NCBI GenBank assembly: GCA_903863885.1
Contig: CAIPEB010000614.1
Location: 1-53,855, forward strand
Length of the DNA stretch: 53,855 nt
Source: an uncultured Planctomycetaceae bacterium
GTDB lineage: Bacteria > Planctomycetota > Planctomycetia > Pirellulales > Pirellulaceae
Reading direction: 5' to 3'
Shown: in pieces, positions 23,929 to 38,900 of the stretch
Layout: the number at the start of each line of letters is the position of its first letter
How positions within the stretch are numbered: the stretch's first letter is position 1
Program-made: the position numbers and the translations under genes
Notes under the pieces: model-generated
The model's database searches: none
Told to the model about the DNA's origin: nothing
What the model saw: only the letters and a program-made list of their open reading frames with translations

Positions 23929-26900
23929 ATGACGCACTCCCATTGGTCCAGGTCGGCGCGCGAAAAGTGGCAGGAACTCCGAACACGCGGTCGACGCAGG
24001 GACCGGCACAAGACTCGCTCGTTGCGCGAGAGGGCGGTTCGCCTCGGGATGGAGCAGTTGGAGGACCGGCGACTGCTCGCGGTGACCATCAGCGACAACA
24101 AGTATACGAGCGGCTCTGATTTCATCCTGTCGGACAGCGAATCGATCACGATCGCCGACAACGTCGTAATCGACACATCGAATCATGGCGGCGCGGCAGG
24201 CGGTATCAAACTCAGTGCACCGATCATCAATATCGGAAACCGGGTTCAGTTGATTGCCAGCGGTACTGCGCCGGGAGCGATCACACTGACGGCCAACCAC
24301 ACATGGGCCGATCCGACCCTGGCCTTCTGGGATTTCCTCCAGTCGATTTACACCGGCCCTTCGGGGCTGACCGCCAGCATCTGCATCGGAGACAGTGGGC
24401 TGATTACGGGCGGCGATTTTTCCGCAATCGTGACGGCGGGCGACAACGAAGTCCTCGCCAAATCGGAAACAACGCCGTTTGTGGGGCAGTTCGAGAGTCA
24501 GGTTTTCAATTATCTCAACGACCTGATCGACCTGCCGATTTCCGTGGTGTACAAGACTCCCAGCGCCTCGATGACGCTGGGGAGCGGGACCCAAATCGTC
24601 AGCAGCGGCAAGGTGAGCTTGACTGCTACGTCGATCGCCAACGCGCAGGGCGAGGCGATCTTCAACATGATCACGGACAAGGTGACCAAAGGACTGGGCG
24701 GCTATGGCGGCTTCGCCATCGGAGTCAGTTACACCGATGTCCAGGCAACGACGACCGTGTCGCAGAACTCTGCCATTACCGCCGGCAGCGACGTGATCAT
24801 CAGCGCCTCGGCCGTCAACACGACGGCGATCAAGGCGCGAGTGACGCAAAATGTCGGCATGCAGCCGACCAACCCCGGCAACTGGCAGCTTGCGTTTGGA
24901 TGGAGCGAGTTGAACTCGACCGCCACGACTCTAGTGGATACGGGGTCTGTGGTCACGGCCGGAGGCAACGTCCAGGTCACGGCCACCGGCAAGGATGTCG
25001 ATCAGGTGTCGGTCAGCACGGCCTCGTACCGGGATGGAAAAGTGGGAGTGACCGTCGGCGTCGGTAGAACGACAGCCAACATCCAGGCCACGGTCAACGG
25101 GACGATCCACTCCGGCAACGCACCCGTCGCGGCCAGCGAGACGTTCAATCCGGCTTTGACGGTGGACTTCGCCGACTCCAGCCTGTGCTTCGCAACCGCA
25201 CCCGGCTACCACACGGGCGACGCCGTCCTCTACAGCAGCGGCCTGGGCGGCCCGATTCCGGGCCTGCTCAACGGCGAGACCTATTATGCAATCGCCGATC
25301 CGGCCGCCCCGAATGCCATCAAGCTGGCCGCTTCGCTGGCGGACGCCGTTGCCCATCGAAACATCGCCTTTCGCCCTGCCTATCCAACGTTGTCTGCGGG
25401 CGGATTGACCGTTCCGGTCACCCGGGTCCAGGTCCAGGGCAGCGGCGCCGAAGACAGCAACCTGATCCTTTTCGACTTCGCCACTCAGTCCGACGGCGTC
25501 ACGCCGCTGTTCACCGAAGGCCAGACGGTCACGTTCACTCCGTCGGCCGGCAATTACCTGGGACAGAACAACAGCAGCAGCCAACTTGTCGGCCCTCTGC
25601 CGGCCGGCGCATACCGGGTCCACATCGTTCACGACACGGCTGATGTCCAGGGCCTGTACGCGATCCAATTGCGTGACGCCAGCGGCGTTGTCATCCAACT
25701 CAACGACAACCCGGTGTTCAAGACGGATGCCGGCACTTCACTCGAAGTCTACGCATTCGATCCCGACGCCGGCACGGTCAATTTCAATTTCCCGGACAAT
25801 TCGCTCAGTTCCCGGAATGTGACGCTGACAAACGGTCAACCGCTGACCTATACCCAGGCACTGGCCACAAACGTAACGGGACTGAACGACGGCCAGACCT
25901 ACTACGCCGTCGTCGATCCGGCGGCCCCCGGCGTCATCCGGCTGGCTTCAACCGCTTCCCAGGCCCAGGCCGCCAACCCCGCGATACAACGAGCGCAGCC
26001 GACTCTCACTGTATCTAGTCAGACATTCAATATCGACTCTGTTGAGCCGGATGTCGGGCTCATATTCTCGGTGAATCCCAATGTCCCGGACGGCACGGCC
26101 GTGGTTTATCATGCCGTGCCGGGCAAGCCGATCGGCGGACTGACCGACGGAAACACGTATTACGCCTACAACCAGTCGATTCCCTATTTCGACCCCGATT
26201 CACCGGTCTATGCGCTGACCTTGAGGGAGCACCACCTCTACGGCCAGGATGTAACGCTGTCGCTAGTGCAAACCCTGACCGACGGCGGCGGCAATGTATA
26301 CCCGTTGCGGCGTACGGACTCGCTTCGCAATGTGCTGAGCATCGCGTCGCCGAATCCACTGTCGGTCACCGCCTCGCACGACGCGCAGCTTGTCGGCGGA
26401 AAAAGCACGCTGCAGTCTCTGCCGGCCAACTCCCAGCAAATCTGGACGAATGGCACGGGCGGCACATTCACGATATCCGCAGTGATCAACAGCCAGACGC
26501 TCACCACGACCCCGCTGGCTTTCAACGCGACTGCAGCGCAGATTCAGGCGGCCCTGAATCAACTCGCGGGCCTCTCGACCACCGTCACGGGATTGGGCAC
26601 GTATACCGATCCGTGGCTGGTCAGCGCCGCCGAAATGCCCTCGCTCACCATCGACGACTCGCAGTTGCAGCAGGGCGTTTCGTGGATGCGAGTCGTGCCA
26701 AACGGAGCCCAGCGTCTGTCGAACTCGGCCAACGGCGGCACCTTCACTTTGTCCGTATCCGTCGATGGCAAGACGCTGACCACCGCCTCCCTGCCTTACA
26801 ATGCGACGGCGGACCAGGTTGAGACAGCGCTGGATGCTCTGGCTGGCGTTCAGGCCACGGTCACCGGCGCCGGCACCGCCGCCGATCCATGGCTGATTCA

Positions 26901-29900
26901 CGGCGGAATTTTTCTCATTCAAAGCGGCGACCCGCTGACATTCTCTGATTCGTTCGGCGCGGGCAACGCCGGACTGCTGAACGGCCAGACTTATTATGCG
27001 GCCGTGGCGCCCAGCCAGCCGTACCCGGACTTGTTGCTGCTTGCTCTTGCCGCAACCCGCGACGAAGCACTTCAGGCGTCGCCAACCGCCGTGGAGTGCC
27101 GGCAGAGCATCGATCTCGGCAGGGTCGACCTCAGCTACATGTCCGGCACGACTCACATCATTGCGCCCGCAGCCGCTTCGGGCGGAATAATCGTCCAGGC
27201 CAGCCTCGCCAGCAAGGACGCCATGTCGACGGGAGCGTCCACCGGTGGCGAGCCCGGCCTGCTCAATCTGCTCAACCAGGGAGACATCGCGTCCAACTTC
27301 GCCAACGGCACGACCGGCTGGGAACGGGTCGCCCGCGACCTTCTGGGCAAGGCGGACAAGGAGCAGAAGAAATCGCTCGGCGATCTGATCGAGGAGAAGG
27401 CGGCCGGACAGCAGGCCAACAATTCTTTCAGCCTTGCGGCATCCATTGGCTATCTCGACGTAAATAACACCGTCGCGACGACGATCGGCGGCACGGCCAC
27501 GCTGCTCACGGACGGCGATATCGCGGTCAAGTCGGTCCTGACGGAATCCGTCCAGCCGCAAGTAACCAGCGGCGTATCCAAGCCCAAAGTCGAAGGCGGC
27601 GGATCGACCGGCACATCCTTCGCGACCGCCGTGATGATCGGCCATTTCAACAACACGAGCCACTCCATCGTCGAATCGCAGGCACGCCTCACGGCCTCGC
27701 ATCAGGTGAAGGTGGGCTCGGATATCGTGTATCCGTGGGCCTGGCAGATCGCGAATCCCGGCGGCTTCAACGCAGAGACGTTCTTCGCCGACAACACGCT
27801 CGCCAACCTCTCGACGCTTCTCGACGGCAACCTCGGCATCGACAACTGGCTGGTCAATTCCTGGAGCCAGGCACTGGCCCCCTCGCCCCAGTCCAAGTTG
27901 ACGTTCACGCTTTCGGTTTCGTGCCTCGACTTCACCAACGACAGCCTGGCGCAGGTCTGCGACGGAGCGCAGATCAACCAGGACGCGGGCGTCGCCTTTG
28001 CCGCGGATCAGGGCGTGTCGATCACCGCGGACACGGACATGGTCCAGATCGGCTTCGCGGGGACGGTGGGACTGGGATTCTCGCCCGACCAAATCAGCAA
28101 AGTGATCCGCAAGGGCGGAGCATCCGGCTTTCTCAATACGATGCAGGGCGGGACCATCGCAATCGGCGGAGCGTTCGGCTGCGTGAGCGTCGATAACACG
28201 ACTCAGGCGTTTCTGGGCGGCTCGCCTCCCGATACGAATTCCGTCAACTCCGGCGATCCGGGCATCACGCGTTTGAGTTTCGGAAACGGCGGTCTGGATG
28301 TCAACGCCGACGAACACATCACTTACATCGAACTGGCCCTGGGCGGCAGCGACGGCCAGCAATACGGAATCAGCGGCACGCTCACGCTGCCCGAGATCGA
28401 CAATACGACGAAGGCGCGAGTCTTCGCGGGTGCCGTAATCCAGTCGCTTGACGACACTCAGGGCAAACTCGACGTGTCCGCCGTCGACGATCTCGATCTG
28501 ATCACAACCTCGGGCGGAGTCGTGATCGGGAGCAATGTGCAGGTGGGCGTCTCCACCGGAGTCGGTACGATCACTCGCACCGTGCTCGCGCTGATCGGCG
28601 ACGATCCGGACAGCGCCGCCTCGGGTGCTTCCACATTCAACGTCAACGGCCCGATCAAGGTCGAGGCCGACGCGAAGGGCGTGATCGTCTCGGCGGCTGT
28701 GGCGGCTTCCGTACTCTCCGCCTCGCCTCCGCCCGGAGCGGAACAGCCGATCCAAAACGAAGGCGACCAACAAGCGGGCGACGCTCCCAAAGCGGGTTAT
28801 GGCTGGGCCGTTTCCGGCGATTTCACCCAGGTCGGCCTGACCGACTACGTCACCGCCTGCGTCAACGACCTCGGAGTCTTCACCGGGATCAACAATAACT
28901 TCTCCGTCAAAGGGAGCGACAGCACGAAGATCATTTCGGCCGGCGGCGCGGCCGCGTTTTCCACGAGCAACAATGCGAAGTCCGTGGGGCTGGCCGGTTC
29001 GGGTTCGGTCATCGACGTCACCGGTTCGATCGAGGCTTCGGTCAGTGGAGCAAGCCTCAACCATTTCGCGTTGTCGGTCAACGCCTCGGACGACCGGACG
29101 TTTATCAACCTTGCCGCCGGCGGTTCCGGCGCAAGGGTCGGCAACAGCAACATTGCGATCGCCGGATCGGCAGCTGTAACCACGCTGCATGATACCACCA
29201 CACAGGCATCGCTTGACGGAGTGAACGCAGTTCTATCCGGCGACTCGAAGGTCGAGGCCGACGACAACTCGGCGCTGATTACCGTCGCCGGCGAATTTGT
29301 CATGGGCGGCAAGAGCGGATACGGGCTGGGCTCGACCGTCAACAACGTGAACCGCACCACGCAAGCGCTGGTCACAAATTCCCGGATTACTCAGAACACG
29401 GGCGGCATGTCCCTCGCCGCGACGGACTCTTTGACCAGCGTCTCGATAGCCGCTGGAATGGCTTACACCAACACGGTTGTCGCGCTTGCCGGTATGTTTG
29501 CCGACAATGTGTCAAGCAGCACGACCGCGGCGTCGTTGAACGGCGGTTCTTATTCGAACCAGGATGCGACCTCGGCCGGGTGTCTTTCCGTGTCCGCGCA
29601 GGATACGCCCGTGCTGGTGACGCTGGCGGGAGATGCCGGTGCCAACGACAACGGCAACTGGGGCTTCGGCGCCGCGGTGACTTACGCCTCGGTGTCTTCG
29701 ACCAATTCCGCCACGCTCAGCGGGACGGCGGCAACCCTTGCCGCGGGCGGCCTCTCGCTGAAGAGCACCTCGGGCGATCCGCCCGGCGGCCTTGCGGACT
29801 CGGACCTGGATCAACTGGATCTTCCGGGCCGGAGCAACCACGCGCTGTACTCCTTCAGCATCGGCGGCGCGGGGTCCAAGAACGTTTCGCTCGCAGGCTC

Positions 29901-32900
29901 GGTTACCGTCAACAACATTCACGGCAGCAACCTCGCGAACATTGCGCAGAACGCCTTGGTGACTGCCGGCGGTCCGATCCTGGTGCAGGCGACCAACGGC
30001 ACCACGATCGGCAGCGCTTCGGGAGCGGTCACGGCATCGCCCGACGGCAGGGTCGCATTCGGCGCGGCCGTGGTCGACAATTCAATCAACACGAATACGA
30101 CGGACACAACGCTCGCTCAGATTGATTCTTCGCAAGTCGGGTCGACCTCAGGCAGCATCGATGTGCAAGCTCTGTCGAACCTCCAGATCGACTCGGCGGC
30201 CGCCGGCGGCAATGGCGCCATGACATTTGCCGGCGGCGGATCCGTCGTCGACAACGCGATCGGCAACTCTACATCCGCCACGATCAGCAACTCCAATTCG
30301 ATTGTCGCCGCATCGGACGTGACCGTGCAGGCCGGCAACACGTCCAAGATCGGCACGGGAGCCGGTCAAGTCGACATCGCCACCAAGGGCAGCACGGTCG
30401 GGGCGGCGGTCGCCGTGAACTCGCTGGACAACGCGGTCGGCGCGACCATCGCGGCGGCAACGGTCACGGCCGCTGGTGCGGTCCAGGTCACGGCGAATTC
30501 CCACGAGACCATCGACGCCTATGCGCTGGGGGTCGGCGGCAGCACGGGAGCGAGCAACTATTCGTTCCCCGCGCAGGTCGGCCTCGTGGGATCCGGCGCG
30601 GGCAACACTATCGACAGTTCCACCATTGCGTCAATCGAACAGAAAAGTTCCGTGACATCGGGAGGAGCCGCGGCAGTGACAGCCAGCGATACCTCTTCGA
30701 TTACCGCGCTGGCAGGCGTCCTCTCGCTGACACCCGTCGCGAGGGGAACCGTTACCGCAGCGGTCGGTGCTTCGGTTGCGATGAACAACCTGAGCGACTC
30801 CGATCAGGCAAACCAGGTCAAGGCGGTCATCGATGCCTCTACCGTAAGTGCGGGCAGCTTTCAATTGTCGGCGGAGGCGATTCCGTCGATCGTCGCCATT
30901 ACCGCGGCCGGCGCGGGCGACTTCAGCAAGAATGGTCAAACTCTCGTCGGCATCGGCGGAGCGGGTGCCGGTTCGAACAATGACATCGAGTACGTCGTTC
31001 AAGCGCTGATCGGCAACGGCAGTCAGGTCACGACGAACGGCAACGGTAACCTGAGCATGCTTGCCCATACCGATGGCGACATTAAATCAGTCGCGGGCGG
31101 TGTCGCAGCGGCGGGAGAGAAGGTCGGCGTCGCAGGTTCCGCGGTTGAAGTAACCGTCGGCGCCGCCGTGGCGGTCAATTCGATCGACTGCACGACTCAA
31201 GCTCTGATTCAAAGTTCCACCGCGAAAGCGGGCGGCAATCTCACGATGACCGCAAAAAACGAGTCGTCCATCGAGGCTTACACGATCGGGGTCGCGTCCA
31301 GCGTGGTGATCGGCGGTAAGCTTGGCGTCGATGTAGGACTCGTGGGATCCGGCTCCGGGAACACTATTTCCTCCACGACTCAGGCGTCGATCCAGAAAAA
31401 CAGCAGCGCTGCAGCCGACCTGTCAAAGGCCGTTGCGCTGAACGCCACGGATAGCTCCAGCATCACGGCGGTCGCCGGTTCGCTGACCATCGACGTGGGA
31501 AGTGATGGAGCGGCGGTCGGAGCTTCCGCGGCCGTTAATTCGCTGGGCTCCGACGACACACCCAACTGCGTCCAGGCGACGATCGACAATTCGACGGTCA
31601 AAGCAGGGCAGATCACCGTCAACGCCTCCGCAAATCCGAGTATTCTCGCGATTACGATCGCCGGAGGAGGAGACTACAGCAATGGCAAGACACTGGCCGT
31701 CGGCATCGCGGGAGCCGGGGCCGGATCGTCCAACGATGTTAACTACACCATCCAGGCCCTGGTGACTGGAAACTCGCGGGCGAGCACGATCGGCGGCACC
31801 GACATAAACATTTCGGCCAGCAACAGCATCGACAGCAATGCAGATGCCGGCGGAATCGCTCTTGCAGGCGACGTCGGAGGAAGGACGGGAGTCGCCGTCA
31901 CGGTGGGCGCGGCGGTCGCGGTCAACACGGGCACAATCACCACCAGCGCTTTGGTGCTCGGCTCGACGATCGAGACCGACGGCGATCTGGCGATCGCGGC
32001 GAACAGCCAAACCGACCTCGAGTCGTACACGGTCGGAGTGGCCGGATCTCTGAGCCGCGCCGGAACAAACGGGATCGCCGTGGGCGGCGCGGGCTCGGGT
32101 TCCGGCAATACGATCACCTCCACGACGGAAGCGAAGATTGATGATCTGGTGATGGGCGCCGCCACAATCCGCAGCTACGTCACGAGTGGCAAAGGTGTCT
32201 CACTGACCGCGACCGACTCCAGCCAGATCGTGGCTGGAGCCGGCGCGGCCGCCATTGCGATCGGCAGCGGCAAGAAAAGTCTCGGCGTCGCCGTGGCAAT
32301 CGGTGCATCGGTCTCGATCAACTCGATTACGTCAACCGTTACGGCGAACATCAACAACTCGTCCGTCCAGGCCAGCGATGATGTTCAACTGACAGCAACC
32401 ACGCAGCGGCCGGACTCGACGTCCTGCAACATCGAGGCCGTCACGGTCGCCGGCGGAGTGGCCGTTGGCGTCGGCGGCCAGGATGGCGCCGTGGCATTCG
32501 CCGGCGCCGGTGCCGGATCGGGCAATACGATCAAGAATACCGTCACGGCATCGATCACGAATTGCACGGGCAATGACAGTCAGAACAAGGTGATTTCCGT
32601 CGCGTCGCAAACCGGAAATGTCACGCTGACCGCCCAGGACGGAATGGCAATCCGGGCCGACGGAGGCGGCGTTACGGTCAGTTTCGGCGGCGGAACAGGG
32701 ACGGTGGCCGTGGGCGTGGCAGTCGGCATGGGTTTCGCGTCGAACACCCTCACCAATACGACAACAGCCTGCATTGACCATTCGAATGTAACCGCCGGTG
32801 GCGAGGTAACGCTGAACAGTTTCTCGACGGCCTCCCCGGACGCTAAGGGGTTCGGTGTTGCGCTGGATGTTAGCGTGTCGCAATCGGGAGGCATTTCCGG

Positions 32901-35900
32901 CGCGGGATCCGGGGCTGGAGCTTACAACAAGCTGACCAATACGATCCAGGCCCGCATCCAAAACGGCAGCATCGTTAGGGCAGGTTCGACGGCAAAGGAC
33001 GCTGTCAGCCTCTCCGCCACGGACAGTTCGGAATCCACCAGCAGCAGCGGTGCCGGGAGCCTGTCAGTCGGCGTGTATCCGCAAGGCGTAGGACTGGCGG
33101 CCGGCGCAGTCGTGGCCAACAATACGATCAAAAACAGCGTCTTCAGCGTGATTGACAATTCATCGGTGACATCGAGCGGCGGCGTATCGCTCGCAACAAC
33201 AAACTCGCCCGAGGCAACTGCCGTAGCGGTGGCAGTGGCAGCAACCATCACCGCTTCGGAATTCGGGGGCGCATTCACGGGTTCGGGAGCGAATTCCACG
33301 AACAGCGTGACCAACACCGTCACGGCCGCGATCCAGAACAAAAGCCAGGTTCAGTCGAACGGTTCTTCGGATGGAGCCGGCGTCTCCCTTTCCGCCAGCG
33401 ACGCCGTCACAATCGACGCGAGCGTCGGCACGGGCGCGCTGGCGATCGGGTTTATCGGAGCCTCAATTGGCGTATCCCTGACAGACAACTCGGTCGAAGA
33501 CACAGTGACCGCCGAAATCAGCGATTCCGCCGTCTCGTCCTTCGGCCAAGATATCCGCGTTGCGGCCAGTTCCGACAACACCGTCACGGGCATGGCCGTT
33601 GCAACGGCGGCAACCGTGTCGCTTTTCGGCGTATCGGGCGCTGGAGGGCACGCCAATTCCTCGGACAATTCGATCATTACCGCGTCAGTGGACGCCGACG
33701 CAACGATAGAGACCGACGGCGGGAGCAACAATAAATCCAGCACATTCGGCGGGTTGATCGTCTCAGCTTCCAGTGGCGGGACAGTAAACGCCGAGGTGGA
33801 CGGCGGCGTTTTAGCGATGGGCTCAATTGGAGTGTTCTTCGCGAACGCCACGCGAGGCGGAAACACTATTGCTTTCGTGGACGGCGAAGCGGCGCTGACC
33901 ATCGGCAATCTGTCAGTGTCTGCCGAGTCCGCCTATCAAATTGGAGCTAAGGGCTGGACTCTCACCATTGGCTTCTTGACCGGAGACGGCACCACCGCCA
34001 CGGCATTGGCCAAAGACTCAGTCCAGGCCTATGTCGGTTCATCACTCACGGACAGTCTGCCGTCGTCTTGGCCAACCGCCAACCCAAACGGCAGTCTGTC
34101 CGTAAACGCCGAGGCAAAGCATACCGCCACAGCGACCGCCGACGGCGGAGTGGGGTCGCTGGGATTCCCCTTTTCGCTGGGCGTGGGCGTTTACACCGCA
34201 AGCTCGACAGTTCAACCGACGGTTCAGGCTTATTTGCGCGGAATCAATGTCTCGATCCCGGGAACACTTGCTGTGACGAGCGGAGCTGACAACTCGACCG
34301 CCGCCAGCGCCACGGCCGGCAGCGGCGGGCTGGTGGCCGGAGACGCAGCACTGGCCAACACGGGCGACACGACCCACGTCACAGCCGCACTCTATGGCGG
34401 CACGTTCCACGCCGGCAGCGTCTTGGTCGCGAGCAGCAACAGCAGCAGTTACGCTCCGCACGCGGACTCCGTCAACGCGGCCGTCGTCGGCGGCAGCGGA
34501 GCCGTCGCCGGCCACCAGGCGGATACCTCGACCACCACGAGCCTGTCGGACAGCACCTCGATCTACACTCCGGGTACCGTCAGCCTGACGGCCACGGAGA
34601 AGTTCGCGGAATTGACCCAGGGCAACAGCGCGACCGCCGCGGCGGGTGGCGTGGTCAACGGAACCGCGGCCGTCAGCGAGGCCACGTTGACAGGCAATGC
34701 CGTTCTCTCCGTGGGCAACTCGGTCACCATCACCTCGGGCAACGATCCCGCGGCGAGCCCCGGCGGAATCCTGATGTTCGCGTCCACGGATCTGACTGTC
34801 GACGATCGAGTGACCCTGACGACCGGCGGAGCCATCGAGGGGGCCGGAGTCAATTCCAAAATCATCGCCACGCTCAACAATAAGGTCGCCGTCGGCTCGA
34901 ACGGGAACTTCACCAGCCAGGGCAACATCGGCGCGGGAACCCAGGCGACCGTCAACGCAGAGGCCAATTCGGCAGTCACGACCTACGGAATCGCCGGAGT
35001 CGGCGTGGCCGATGCATCCACGACCGTGACCAGCAACCAGCAGGTCACCGTGGGAACCCAGACCGCAATGACGGCATTCGGCAACCTGAATCTCACGGCC
35101 GGCGCCGAACCTGTCGGCCTCGGCGCCACCATACTGTCGGGCTCCGCCTACGCGCAGGCATACGTCCGCGGCATCATCGCCATTCCGGACGCACGCGCCA
35201 ACTCAACCGTTACCAGCAATACGTCGTTGAACGTCGGTGCCGGAGCTCAGCTCGCGTCAGGTCAGAATATTACCGTCGGCACGTATCCCGGAACCCCCGG
35301 GGCATTCGCGGACGGCACGGGACACGGTTACGAATTGGGTCTTATTCCCGCCAAGCAAAGCAGTGAATCGAGTTCGGCGGCGACGACCTCGAATTCTGTA
35401 TTGAACGGCACAATGACGGCCGGCATTTATCACGAACTGTCGATCACGATCCCTAACGATCAGTCCGGTGCCAACGGTTTCAGTCAAACGGTGTATGCCA
35501 ATCCCGACGGGTCGGCCTACGTTCCTTTTCCTTCCTACTTCACACCCTCGTTCATCGCACCCAGTTATATCGACAGTCATTTCACGGGTGACACGGCCAC
35601 TGTGCTCAAGAGCGGCGTATCGGACCAATACGTGGCCGCCTGCAACCTGGGTCCGCTCTTTGCGACCGGCGGCACGGTGACCGTCAACGCCGACTCCCTG
35701 TCGGGCAGCGGAACGATCACGGCCTACGGCGGCCCGAAGATCTCCGTCACCAACAACAGCCCCAACTACTTGATTCTCGGCCCCATCAATATTCCGAATC
35801 TGCCCGGCGGTCAGGTGAACTTCACGATCGCTCCTGCTCCCGCCGGAATGACCGTCAACCAAATCAACAAGAACCAAACGCCCTCCGTCACCGTGACTCA

Positions 35901-38900
35901 GACCTATGGCGGCAACGTGGGGGGCGCGTCCTACGGTCCCGCACTGTTCCTGATGGGAGACATCGAGAATCTGGGCGGCGACGTGACCATCACGAACACC
36001 GCCGGTTCGCTCGGCCAGGCAGCCACGATCTTCGCCAAGAAGGTCACAGTCACCGTCCCCGAGGGCGCCGTGGCAATTGACATTCCCAACGGCACTTACT
36101 ACGTGGGCGGCAATCCGTATTCCGACTGGAACAATTCCATGATCTGGCCGGGCGGAAACCCCGCCGCAGGAACACCCAACGCCGATCTCGCGGTATCCTA
36201 CGTGGCCAACGCTACGTTCAGCCCTCCCGTTACGAACCCCTCGGACCCGTTTGCACTGGCGGAGTATCAGATCTCTCTCTACGGAATAGCCGGTGCGAAT
36301 GCCCCCGGCAATCAGAGCACCGTGTTCTTCGGAAACAGTCTCCCCTACGTGCAAGGCATGGGCGACGACACCAGAGCCACCAACTCCAATTGGGGATTCC
36401 GGTCAGGCGCCGGCGGTGCCGCTTATCTGTTGGGGAGCGGCGGTCCCAGTAACAATCAGGGATGGCTGCCGTTCGTGCCCGTCACAAATCTAAGAGCGAG
36501 CGCCACGGCGTATCCGGCCATCAGTGAATCGACCGCCATTTACGGCGGCGCCGTGACCATACACGCCAAAACCCTCGACTTGAACGGGAACATCAAGGCA
36601 GGACACTTGAAGAACTGGTCGGTGAATTTTCCGGAAGCGCTTGGCGAAACGCTGGCGGACTACCGCGAGGGATATCTGGACGGCCGGAATCCCCCGATCT
36701 GCGCGATACCGCTGGACGAGGTGACTACCGTCACGGCCGGAGACAATCTGATCACCGCATCGTACAACGCCCAGACCAATCAGATCATTCTCGACAACGT
36801 GAGCGTCTCCACAGCTGCCGAGGTGATCCTGAACGGCGCCATCATCAACACCCATCCCCAGGGCAAGATCGAGATACTCGGCGGCCAGGGGCAGGTCACG
36901 GTCAACAATCTGACGGACATCCCGCTTGTCGTGCAGGACATCGTTGCGGACGAAAAAGCCTCCATCAGCCGCATCGACATCACCGACACCAACCTGCCCG
37001 ACGACTCCAACCGCACGCTGTACCTCAGCGAACCTGGCCAGCCCATTGCCGTCTTCAAGGGTCAGGCGGGCGACTCGAGCCTGGGAACCGGCACACCGGA
37101 CAGCACCGTCTCAGGCACGACGACCGCCTACAATCCCCAGTCGGGACTCCGCTGGCAGTGGATCCAGCAAGCCAGCCTCAACCGCACGATAACGGACTGG
37201 AATTCCTGGCAGATCACGGATTGGATGTGGAACTTCCCCGCGGGCAGTCCGAACAACCCCTGGCAATACCTCGACCCGGCCACAAATCAATGGACCGGCA
37301 CCCCCGCGGGCCAGACCGTCATCAAGGTGGAAAGCAACGTCTTCGAGCAGATCGTCACCGGCACAATCGATTCACAGACAACCGAGGGGGTCATCTATCA
37401 CAGCGGGCACTACGGTTTCGCGAATAACGGAGGCCAGTCGGAATGGGACTACCATTTCCCCCTCAGCGTTACGTTGACGATGACGAGTTCCGTCAAGGCA
37501 GATAACCCGATTGTCCTGGATTTTTCCGGCATTGCTACGGATAACGCGCTGGACATCGCCTCCATCGACGACATTCTCCTGACCGGGACGATTCAGGCCG
37601 CAGCCAGCCAGACATCCGCGATCCAGTCCATCAGCGGCAGCCTGGCCGCTTCGTCCGGCGCTTCACTCACGTCGGGAAGCCTGACTCTGCAGGCCGGCGG
37701 CAGCATCGGCGCGACCGGCGTCCCCCTGTCGCTCACCTTGAATAACAACGGAGTGCTGAATGCCAGCGCGGGCATCGGCGGCATCTATCTGGTTGTCGAT
37801 TCGATCGCCACTCTCGGACAATTGCAGAGCGGCACCGGGAATGCCCGAGGCAACGTGGTCCTCGAAGCCGCGGATAGCATCGTCGCGGCTTCTGGCACCT
37901 CAGCACCGAGCAACGTGTTCGGCAACAACATCACGCTGACCTCCGATCACGGAGGCATTGGCAGCGAAGACACTCCTGTGCTGGTCTCGTGCCAAGGCAG
38001 GCTCCGAGTCAACTCGACCGCCGATGTCTGGGTCGAGCAGAGCCAAGGCGATCTCGGCGTCGACCAGATCCTCTCGACGGGCGGCGATGTGAATGTCTCG
38101 GTCCCGCAGGGCAGCCTCTTCGATGCGACTGCCTGGATGATCAACAGTGTGCCCACCGAAGTGCAGCAACAGGTTTATCAGTCGCTGGGACTGACGGATC
38201 CCTCGGCGTCCCAGGCCACCGTCACATCATTCGAGAACCTGGCCGAACGGAACTACCAGCTCTACTGGCAACTGATGCAATATGGTTCCTTCGAGAACGG
38301 AGCTTATACTCTGAGCCCCGGCGGAATGACATATTACAAAACGAGCCTGGCAGGGCAGGGGTTGGAAGATCTGTCCAACACCCAAGTTCAGGCATCCGCC
38401 AGCAACCTGTACGGAAGCGTCAGCGGCTTCTTTGGCGCGAACTTGTCGGCCAATTGGCAGAGCCTGCCCGAGTTTCAGACTTACACGCCCGGCTACCAGT
38501 ACACAGCCGGCGACAGCCAGGTCAACTCACTCACACAAAACGCTGTCTGGAATCTCAATCAACTGACCTACATGGTCCACCACAGCGGCATGCAAAGTTC
38601 TCTCGTGGGTTCCGCCGATTCCAATGAGTTGCCGGCCAACATCACGGGAAAGCAAGTCAACCTGTCCGCCGGCAAAAGCATCGGCGAACAAGACGCTCCG
38701 TTGTTCCTGCCGCTGGCCGGACTGCAGGCCGGCACCTACACGCCCAGTCAGGCCGAGGCTCTGGCTTTGTCCCGCGGCAATCAACCCGGAGACGTGATGC
38801 TGGTCGGCAATCATGCGGGCTACGGCGGCGTGTACATTCTTCAGGATTTTGACACGAACACCGACTCGATCACAGCAATCCAGGTCTCTCTTTCCCGCCC

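Noticed and set aside
26263-29190. A 975-codon minus-strand frame opposite the giant gene
   Set aside because: Long antisense frames are expected in GC-rich repetitive coding DNA. This one is rich in Arg, Gly, Asp and Val with no domain, signal or ribosome site, while the plus strand is a coherent beta-repeat protein.
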